Of a stretch of 42,089 bases of DNA, positions 35,279 to 42,089 are shown piece by piece. The position numbers and the translations under genes were made by a program. Below the pieces are notes generated by a model. That model did not search any database, had not been told where the DNA came from, and worked only from the letters and a program-made list of their open reading frames with translations. The DNA is from Gemmatimonadota bacterium. Lineage in GTDB: Bacteria > Gemmatimonadota > Gemmatimonadetes > Longimicrobiales > RSA9. Each line of letters begins with the position of its first letter. Position 1 is the stretch's first letter. Location of the stretch: contig JAHWKI010000003.1 of the NCBI GenBank assembly GCA_019347975.1, positions 1 to 42,089 on the forward strand, written 5' to 3'.

Positions 35279-36715
35279 TCAGAAGCGGTACCGCAGGCGA
35301 AGGGCGAGGGGCGGAAGCGAGAGGCTGCCGCCCCTCGTCGCGTCCGGGAACGGCACCAGGTCCAGCCGCAGAGCGCTCTCATCCCGTGGTCGCTCCGACG
35401 AGCCCTCGCGCCGATCCGGTCGGGGGCGCTCCTCCAGCGAGCCGTACGTGGCGGCGAATCCCGACCAGGCGCCCAGCGTGCTGAGAGAGAGAAAGATCGT
35501 CTCGCTGCTGGATGACTCGTCGGACACGAGCACCGCGACGCCCAGACCCAGGAGGCCCCCTGCGACCGTTCCCAGGTCCACGAGCAGCCCCTGCCCCGCG
35601 CCGATGTCGCGGTCCCGCACCAGCCTGTCCCCGAGGATGAGACCGGCCGTCCCACCGGCGAGGCCCAGTCCGGCGAAGAGCCTCGCCTCGTCCGAGCCGA
35701 CGATGTCGGCGGCCGCGATTCCCGTATACGCGCCGAGCAGACCGGCCGCTCTGAAGACCTCGACGTCTCCCCAGGAGTAGTCCCGGCGCGCGCGGAGGGC
35801 GACACCGCCCCCGACACCGGCTGCGGCGCCGGCGAGGGAGAACCCCCAGTAGGCGCTCGCGCCCAGGTCGTCGGATCCGGCAAGGACGCCCAGCGCCACA
35901 GCGCCCACCGCCCCGAAGTCCGAGGCGACGCCGACCAGGTGCGCGTCACCCGCGGTGGCCTGCGCCGCCTTCGCCCATGCCAGCGCGCCGATCCCCTCCG
36001 AGAGGCTGGCCACCAGCGCCGTCGCGACCCTGCCTCGCTCCCAGCTCTCCCGCTCGGAGCACCCGAAGTCTCCGGGCAGGCACTGGACCTCCCCGGCGAC
36101 GATCCTGTGCAGCCCGATCCCGTGCACGATCCCGCGGGAAGCGCCCCAGAAGGCGCCATTGGCCATGCCCAGGGTGACCGGTCGGTCCGCCGACCAGAGC
36201 CAGGGCCCGAAGAAGCTGGCGGCGGAAACGAGCATGTAGAGCCCGACCTGCCCCTTCGTGTCCTCGATGTCCAGCGCGTACGGGACCGCCCAGCCGTAGA
36301 AGCCGAGCCCGGCCGCCGTGGACGTGGCGAGGAGCACGTAGCGCCCGGACCGGTCCACCAGCGCCGAGGGAGCCCGCAGCGCCAGCGCGCCGCTGACGTC
36401 CGCCCGGAGCCTCGCCACCTCCGCTTCGGACAGCCGGCGCCGCTCCCGGATCAGCACGCCGCCGCGGCGGCGGGTGACCTCCAGGACGTACCCGTCCGCG
36501 GAGCGGAACAGGAGGATCTCCCGCACGTCCGAAAGGTCGCCGAACACGCCCAGCGTCCGGGCGAGCTCCGCGTCCACCCTGAGCAGCCGTCCCCCCTCAT
36601 CGAGCGCGACCTGCTCCTCGATCACGGGCTCCTGGGCGGCGAGGGGCGGAGTGCCCCACAGGCAGACGGCCAGCGAGAGGAGCGGCGCGAATCGCCGCAT
36701 GCGGGCAGTGATCAT
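35279..36715 (-). CDS. Glycine-rich envelope protein of unknown function
   Basis: 478 residues with a signal peptide (MRRFAPLLSLAVCLWGTPPL with cleavage before QEP). About 115 soluble residues follow, including an arginine-rich VTRRRGGVLIRERRRLSEAE. Then come about eight glycine/alanine-rich hydrophobic stretches, for example YWGFSLAGAAAGVGGGVALR and LFAGLGLAGGTAGLILGDRL, and an end RLRYRF whose last phenylalanine is typical of outer-membrane proteins. No named family is recognised. The ATG at 36715 or the one at 36700 could be the start. It is convergent with the PDZ gene, with 11 bases between their stops. Confidence 0.65.
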   Translation of the reverse strand: MITARMRRFAPLLSLAVCLWGTPPLAAQEPVIEEQVALDEGGRLLRVDAELARTLGVFGDLSDVREILLFRSADGYVLEVTRRRGGVLIRERRRLSEAEVARLRADVSGALALRAPSALVDRSGRYVLLATSTAAGLGFYGWAVPYALDIEDTKGQVGLYMLVSAASFFGPWLWSADRPVTLGMANGAFWGASRGIVHGIGLHRIVAGEVQCLPGDFGCSERESWERGRVATALVASLSEGIGALAWAKAAQATAGDAHLVGVASDFGAVGAVALGVLAGSDDLGASAYWGFSLAGAAAGVGGGVALRARRDYSWGDVEVFRAAGLLGAYTGIAAADIVGSDEARLFAGLGLAGGTAGLILGDRLVRDRDIGAGQGLLVDLGTVAGGLLGLGVAVLVSDESSSSETIFLSLSTLGAWSGFAATYGSLEERPRPDRREGSSERPRDESALRLDLVPFPDATRGGSLSLPPLALRLRYRF

Positions 36716-36770
36716 TGGCCGAGTCCCATCGTCCCGTGTGAGTCCTGCCGACCCTGTCTGGTCCTTCCAA

Positions 36771-36822
36771 TGCCGGGGGTGGGGGTCGAACCCACACGCC
36801 CTTGCGGGCAGAGGATTTTAAG
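36771..36822 (-). pseudogene. 3' half of tRNA-Leu(UAA), copy 1
   Basis: On the minus strand this reads CTTAAAA (anticodon loop with UAA at 36820-36818), TCCTC (3' side of the anticodon stem), a class II variable arm GCCC-GCAA-GGGC, the T arm GTGGG-TTCGACC-CCCAC, the acceptor strand CCCCGGC and discriminator A. No CCA is encoded. The matching 5' half (GCCGGGG acceptor strand, D arm, GAGGA stem) is absent upstream. The break lies exactly at the anticodon loop, where tyrosine recombinases commonly cross over. Confidence 0.8.
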
Positions 36823-36960
36823 GGCGGACCGGCGCTCGCCGAAAGGGGCTACCCCACAGCAACTCCGCGAGCCGCAGAGGCATTCTTCGGCGGAACTGGG
36901 TGGGGGCGATCTCCGCTCAGTTCCGCGCCGTTTCTGTCAGATTCGGCACGGTCGCGGCAC
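36771..36960. repeat. 190-base direct repeat, copy 1 (att-like)
   Basis: The tRNA half plus 138 further bases. The first 52 bases differ from copy 2 at one position. The far end (ccgctc-a/g-gttccgcgccgtttct through cgcggcac) is strongly conserved, while the middle is diverged with small shifts. Both copies have the same total length. This is the layout expected of the ends of two related integrative elements. Confidence 0.75.
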
Positions 36961-37057
36961 ATTCGTCGAGCGGTTCGAGGCCGCGGGGCCATGACCGGCG
37001 CGCTCGCTCGGCGGAGGTCCGTGCCCGGCTCCTTCCGGCCCCTCGGGCGGGCGCGCG

Positions 37058-37425
37058 TCACCCCTGCACCTCCCCCGACCGCGGCTCCGGGGTGACCGCG
37101 AATTCGTCCTCCTCGCCGGTGCGGATCCGGTACACCCTCTCGACCGGCAGGACGAAGATCTTGCCGTCGCCGACATCGCCCGTGCGCGCGGCCTGCCGGA
37201 TGGCGGCCACCGTCGCGTCGACGAAGGCGTCGGAGACGCCGATCTCGAGGCGGACCTTGTCGTGCAGCTCGACCTTCACCGTGGCGCCGCGGTAGGTCTC
37301 CACGGTCGTCAGCTCGCCGCCGTGGCCCTCGACGCGCGAGACGGTGATGCCGCGCACATCCTCGCGGAACAGCGCTTCCAGGACCTCGTTCAGCCGGTCG
37401 GGCCGGATCACGGCGACGATGAGCT

Positions 37426-37429
<4 letters not shown>
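37058..37429 (-). CDS. glnK: PII-family nitrogen regulatory protein
   Basis: 123-residue trimeric signal protein that senses ATP/ADP and 2-oxoglutarate and gates AmtB. The N-terminus MKLIVAVIRPDRLNEVLEAL and the C-terminal signature TGDVGDGKIFVLPVERVYRI with RTGEED are family-typical. The T-loop is unusual: the segment reads VETYRGATVKVELHDK, so Tyr46 is kept but Tyr51, the residue uridylylated or adenylylated in many bacteria, is Val51. Position 39, usually the 2-oxoglutarate-contacting glutamine, is Glu. The ATG overlaps the amtB stop (ATGA). Confidence 0.93.
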
Positions 37430-38745
<1,316 letters not shown>

Positions 38746-38901
38746 GGCGCGGTCCCCGGACGTGGTGACGGGCGCGCTGCGCCTGTCGGGAAGTGGTATG
38801 GGAATGATGTGCGCCCGCGGCTGCGCGCGCCACCACGCGGCGCTCCGGGCTCGCCCTTGTCTTGCGGCCCTCCGCCTTTGCGCTGCCACGCTTTGCGCCA
38901 A

Positions 38902-38953
38902 TGCCGGGGGTGGGGGTCGAACCCACACGCCCTCGCGGGCAGAGGATTTTAAG
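38902..38953 (-). pseudogene. 3' half of tRNA-Leu(UAA), copy 2
   Basis: Identical in structure to the copy at 36771-36822. It starts at the same base of the anticodon loop; its variable-arm loop is GCGA instead of GCAA, the only difference in 52 bases. No 5' half is found upstream within the window, so neither copy is a functional tRNA. Confidence 0.8.
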
Positions 38954-39091
38954 GGCAGCCTTGTGCTCGCCGGAAGTGCTTCTAACAGGAACTCGGGGAG
39001 CCGCAGAGAGGTTGTTAAGCGGAACCGAGCGGGGTTGAAATGTCCGCTCGGTTCCGCGCCGTTTCTTTAGGCTACGGCACAGTCGCGGCAC
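38902..39091. repeat. 190-base direct repeat, copy 2 (att-like)
   Basis: Pairs with 36771-36960, 2131 bases away, in the same orientation. The two copies flank amtB and glnK exactly, with no other gene inside. Confidence 0.75.
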
Positions 39092-39142
39092 AGCCGCGCG
39101 GGGGAGCGTACGCAGTTCACCGTCGAGAGCCGCCCTGATCCT

Positions 39143-40636
39143 TCACGGTGCGCAGCTCCTGTTCCTGTCGAACGGCACGTGGAAGCCGTTGGGGATGCTA
39201 TCGCCGTCGACGACGAGTGTGTTGTCGTGCCCTGCGAGGTGGGCGTACCAGGCATCCTCCCACGCGAGGTCACCGCCGAGGTGCAGCGTGTAGGTGGACT
39301 GCCGTAGGTAGGGGCGAAGGGGCGCGCTCCAGAGCCCTGAGCCCCGGGTGAAGGCGACGTACAGGTTAGCCTGGCAGCTCGCGGTGATCGTGTTATCCGT
39401 GAGCGTGAGCTCGATGTCACCGCGCAGCTTCGTGTTGGCCCTCGGGAACGCGGCTTCGACATACACGCCGAAGGTATTTCCGACGAAGGTGTTGCCCGAC
39501 GCGGTAACGCGTGAGGTGCTGACGACGTTCGAGCCCAGCACGCCCAACGCGGCGATGCGGAGCCCCGCGCCCGCGGAGGGCTGCCAATGGTTTCGGACCT
39601 CGTTGTTGGTGACCTTCGCGGTGACGAGGGCCTTGGCCGGGAGCACCTGCTGCTCCACCCCCGGCGGGACGGGCATCAGGGAGGTCGGCAGGATGAGGAT
39701 GCCGGGGATCCCGCCCGGCCCCATGAGTCGGTTGCCGGTGACCTCGAAGTCGCCCGGGCCGGCGAGACACAGCGCGCAGCTCCCGCCCCGGCCGCTCAGG
39801 AAGTTCTCCGTCACCTCGGCGCTGGAGGCCAGGAGCTGGATCGGCTCGGTGAATCCGCCGTCGATGCGGTTACCACGCACCACCAGGCCGCGCACGCGAA
39901 TCGCCCACACGGCGTTGCCCCCCGCCGTGGCGCCTTCCGCCTCGTTGCCGGACCGGAACAAGAAGCCCTCGACCACGGCGCCGTCACCGGAGAAGCCATC
40001 CGGCGTATCGGCGACGATGATTAGCGGCTCACCGAGAAAGCTCTGCGCGCCGCCGACCCGGGTCGTCAGCAACCCCGGGGTGGCGACGAGCGTCGTGCCA
40101 TCGGCGCCGTCGTTCTTGCCGATGGCCCGCCCGCCGGCGTCGAGCTGCATCCGGAAGGCGCCCCGGAGCGTCACGTCGGGGACGTCGACGACGAGCGGAA
40201 AGTGCTCGAGCGAGGGGGTCGCGGGCGGCTTGACGCTGCCCTCGAACACGCCCGGGCCGACCGAGATCGTGATGCGGCACGCCCCGGTCCGTCGCTCCTG
40301 GCGCGCAACGCGTGTCTCGCGCGCGGCGGCGAGCGCATCGCCGATACGGGCGAAGTGGACGCCGTCTCCGCGCGCCCCGGCCTGTTTGCTGACGACCATC
40401 CCGGTGACGTAGTCGCCATGTCGCAGGTGCGCCGCGGCCGCCGGTGCGGGGAGCTCCAGAATACGGGCGTCCGGCGGCGAGCCGTGGCACACCGAGACCT
40501 GTTCCACCGACAAATCGTCTCTGCCCGAGGACTCCATTCGCGCCTCGTCGAGCGCAACCCCGCTTGGTGAGTCGGTGCACGCCGACAGGTGGATGAGGCC
40601 AGCGAGCGCCAGGGCGAGAAAATGGTGGGATCTCAT
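39143..40636 (-). CDS. Predicted lipoprotein with right-handed parallel beta-helix repeats
   Basis: 497 residues. The N-terminus MRSHHFLALALAGLIHLSAC has a lipobox (LSAC) with the lipid-bearing cysteine at 20. From about residue 90 to 450 there are irregular repeats of the beta-helix type found in pectate-lyase-like and NosD-like proteins, for example VVEGFLFRSGN, VRGLVVRGNRIDGG, AEVTENFLSG and FEVTGNRLMGPGG. No catalytic site can be assigned. AGAGGT lies at good spacing before the ATG. It faces away from the regulator gene to its right. Confidence 0.78.
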   Translation of the reverse strand: MRSHHFLALALAGLIHLSACTDSPSGVALDEARMESSGRDDLSVEQVSVCHGSPPDARILELPAPAAAAHLRHGDYVTGMVVSKQAGARGDGVHFARIGDALAAARETRVARQERRTGACRITISVGPGVFEGSVKPPATPSLEHFPLVVDVPDVTLRGAFRMQLDAGGRAIGKNDGADGTTLVATPGLLTTRVGGAQSFLGEPLIIVADTPDGFSGDGAVVEGFLFRSGNEAEGATAGGNAVWAIRVRGLVVRGNRIDGGFTEPIQLLASSAEVTENFLSGRGGSCALCLAGPGDFEVTGNRLMGPGGIPGILILPTSLMPVPPGVEQQVLPAKALVTAKVTNNEVRNHWQPSAGAGLRIAALGVLGSNVVSTSRVTASGNTFVGNTFGVYVEAAFPRANTKLRGDIELTLTDNTITASCQANLYVAFTRGSGLWSAPLRPYLRQSTYTLHLGGDLAWEDAWYAHLAGHDNTLVVDGDSIPNGFHVPFDRNRSCAP

Positions 40637-40976
40637 GGGTTACCTCTCATTGGATGTGGGGCGGCACGAGCGAGGAGCGGTCGCTCCCCCTTGGTAGCCG
40701 GATCGTCGCGGGAGGGGAGATGCCATTGCACTGCGGACCGGCCTCCCGGCCGGGTGCCCGTGTCAGCGGCAACGGATCCGACCAACCACGGCTCAGCAGA
40801 AGGCGGTTGCGTTCGCCGATTCATCACCACCCCGATCGTTCCGGCGATCGAACAGGATCGCCACCGGCTGTGGATCTCTACGTCCGTTTGTAGCGGGTGC
40901 ACCTTCCGGTTCGGCTGTTCAACCGGGCACCGCGGCCCTAGTATACGCTAAGCTGGTGAACCCTCGGTGAACTGCG
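40637..40976. other. 340-base divergent intergenic region
   Basis: Separates the beta-helix lipoprotein gene from the regulator gene. No reading frame here looks like a gene. Base composition is visibly less GC-rich than in the rest of the window. A weak plus-strand promoter candidate is TTCAAC (40918-40923) with TATACG (40942-40947) at 18 bases, about 30 bases before the regulator ATG. Nothing clear was found on the minus side. Confidence 0.4.
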
Positions 40977-42089
40977 ATGAACTCCCCGCCGACAGCCCAT
41001 CTCACCCTGTTTGGAAGCCCCTGCGTCGAGGGCGCAGACGGAGCCCCGCTGTCTCCCGGCGTCACCCAACGCCATCGTCTCGCCCTGCTAGCCCTCCTCG
41101 CACTGGCGCCCACCCGGCGATTGAGCCGGGACAAACTGATGTCGTATCTCTGGCCGGAGAGCGATTCGGAGCACGGGCGCAATCTCCTGAAAGCCGCCAC
41201 CTACGTGCTTCGCACGGCGCTGGGCAAAGGCGCACTTCTGTCGGCGGGCGATGATCTGCGGCTCAATCCAGCGATCGTCCGCACCGACGTCGCGGAGTTC
41301 GAGGAAGCGCTCGCGCGAGCGGACTACGGTCACGCGGTAGGGCTCTACCGCGCTCCGTTTCTGGATGGTTTCTTTCTGCAGGACGCGCCGGAGTTCGAGC
41401 ACTGGGTGGAGCGAGAAAGGGGGCGACTGGCAGGCAGGACCGCGAAAGCGCTGGAAGCCCTCGCGGCAACTGCCGAGGCGCACGACGACTTCCCTGCGGC
41501 GTCTGAGTGGTGGCAGGCAAGAGCAGCGCACGATCCGTACGACTCACGCGTTGCACTTCGCCTCATGCAGGTGCTGGAGGCAAGTGGAAACCGGGCCGCT
41601 GCGCTCCAGCACGCCGCCATTCACCAGCGGCTGCTTCAGGAAGAAGTCGGGACGGGAACGGCCCCGGAGGTGCTGGCCCTCGCTGACCGGCTGCGCGGTG
41701 AGCCGCCAGTGGCGTTGGAGCCTCACCGGGAGGGCTTTGCGGCCGGTACGCCGCCTCCGAATACGCCGGAATTCGCGCCGTTGCCGATCCCGCAGGACTC
41801 ACCGGCTCCACCTTCACCCGCGATTGGCCGCCCGGCGCCGCCCCGACGACACTCACCCGTTCGGTCCGGTCTCGTCGCGCTTTTGTTTGGGGCAGCTCTC
41901 TTCGGTGCGCCCTGGCTATGGCGCGCCCGCAGCGTTGTGCCGCCCCCGGCTGTGCAGGAGACCTCGATCGCCGTGCTCCCCCAGCCCGACCGCAGCACTG
42001 CCGCCGGCGACGTCGCTCTGGCGCTCGCCACACTGACGCACCGACCGCACACGCAGAACGTCGCTGCCTACGAGCTCTACCGCCGCGGC
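40977..42089 (+). CDS. SARP/BTAD-type transcriptional regulator, partial at the right edge
   Basis: Open from an ATG at 40977 to the window end (371 codons, no stop). The N-terminus MNSPPTAHLTLFGSPCVEGA, the winged-helix-like RRLSRDKLMSYLWPESDSEH and GRNLLKAATYVLRTALG match OmpR-like SARP DNA-binding domains. A helical BTAD-type domain follows (AEFEEALARADYGHAVGLYR, then FEHWVERERGRLAGRTAKAL). After a Pro-rich linker there is one membrane helix (SGLVALLFGAALFGAPWLWR) and then ETSIAVLPQPDRSTAAG, running straight into NVAAYELYRRG. In relatives, a domain of over 100 residues normally separates SIAVLP from AAYELY, so an internal deletion is likely. The ribosome site is weak. Confidence 0.85.
   Translation, partial: MNSPPTAHLTLFGSPCVEGADGAPLSPGVTQRHRLALLALLALAPTRRLSRDKLMSYLWPESDSEHGRNLLKAATYVLRTALGKGALLSAGDDLRLNPAIVRTDVAEFEEALARADYGHAVGLYRAPFLDGFFLQDAPEFEHWVERERGRLAGRTAKALEALAATAEAHDDFPAASEWWQARAAHDPYDSRVALRLMQVLEASGNRAAALQHAAIHQRLLQEEVGTGTAPEVLALADRLRGEPPVALEPHREGFAAGTPPPNTPEFAPLPIPQDSPAPPSPAIGRPAPPRRHSPVRSGLVALLFGAALFGAPWLWRARSVVPPPAVQETSIAVLPQPDRSTAAGDVALALATLTHRPHTQNVAAYELYRRG

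Larger units (their letters stand above)
36716..37057. other. 342 bases without a gene, holding the first tRNA-half repeat
   Basis: Between the envelope protein gene and glnK. It contains the 190-base repeat at 36771-36960. On the minus strand a short frame ends here as LDECAATVPNLTETARN, which might be the last codons of a lost integrase, but it is too short to judge. I see no other gene or promoter. Confidence 0.6.
38746..39142. other. 397 bases without a gene, holding the second tRNA-half repeat
   Basis: Between amtB and the beta-helix lipoprotein gene. It contains the 190-base repeat at 38902-39091. I looked for a sigma-54 site ahead of amtB and did not find a convincing one. The bases from 38746 to 38901 would be the amtB leader. 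Confidence 0.6.

Noticed and set aside
36771-36855. A complete tRNA-Leu gene, or a tRNA-Leu(UAA) with a group I intron
   Set aside because: Only the part from the anticodon loop to the discriminator base is present. The 5' acceptor strand, D arm and 5' anticodon stem are not found within the upstream sequence, so an intron cannot explain it here; an attachment-site remnant fits better.
36849-37061. A surviving integrase C-terminus in the first repeat
   Set aside because: The frame ending LDECAATVPNLTETARN is only suggestive; upstream it runs into glnK and no integrase motif remains, so it is not called as a pseudogene.
38746-38901. Sigma-54 promoter for amtB-glnK
   Set aside because: The nearest match on the minus strand (TGGCAGCGCAAAGG) lacks the required GC spacing to a TTGC element.

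Overview
The window is 42 kb of very GC-rich bacterial chromosome, almost entirely coding and almost entirely on the minus strand. The organism is most likely a member of Gemmatimonadota or a close Gram-negative relative. That is an inference from high GC, a diderm protein set (lipoproteins, outer-membrane-like proteins), a mannose-family PTS combined with HPr kinase, and a BTAD-type regulator; no rRNA or complete tRNA is present to prove it.

Reading in the direction of minus-strand transcription (right to left). Positions 42089-39110 look accessory: a truncated SARP/BTAD-type regulator (plus strand) faces away from a beta-helix lipoprotein. Positions 39091-36771 hold an ammonium transporter/PII pair (amtB-glnK) lying between two 190-base direct repeats. 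Each repeat starts with the same 3' half of a tRNA-Leu(UAA), cut exactly at the anticodon loop, which is the footprint of site-specific integration. Next come a glycine-rich envelope protein, a plus-strand double-PDZ protein, and the chained genes small membrane protein-rnz-aroA-cmk. A good promoter then drives rpsA, which ends at a clear intrinsic terminator.

Positions 28743-23882 carry a receptor-like lipoprotein, the carboxyltransferase pccB and biotin carboxylase accC, with two identical hairpins between pccB and accC. A second good promoter starts a small signalling unit: a PilB/GspE ATPase fused to a response-regulator receiver domain, an Hpt protein and an uncharacterised protein, ending at a hairpin. 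After rlmD come the biotin carrier and methylmalonyl-CoA mutase large subunit. With pccB and accC these would make a propionyl-CoA to succinyl-CoA route, but the cobalamin-binding subunit and the epimerase are not here.

Positions 16877-1 are one long run of overlapping genes: an FmdB-like zinc ribbon protein, argS, a PfkB-family kinase, purM, an outer-membrane-like protein, the riboflavin genes ribD-ribE-ribBA-ribH, nusB, a glycosyltransferase, and a compact phosphotransferase set (hprK, EIIA, EIIB, EIIC, EIID, HPr, EI). The run ends with metK and the start of a DUF151 bifunctional-nuclease-like gene. Most junctions are 4-base ATGA or GTGA overlaps or similar, which implies translational coupling.

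The most interesting items are the tRNA-half repeats around amtB-glnK, the PilB-receiver fusion with adjacent Hpt, the PII protein lacking Tyr51, the twin hairpins, and the regulator at the right edge, which seems to have lost an internal domain.
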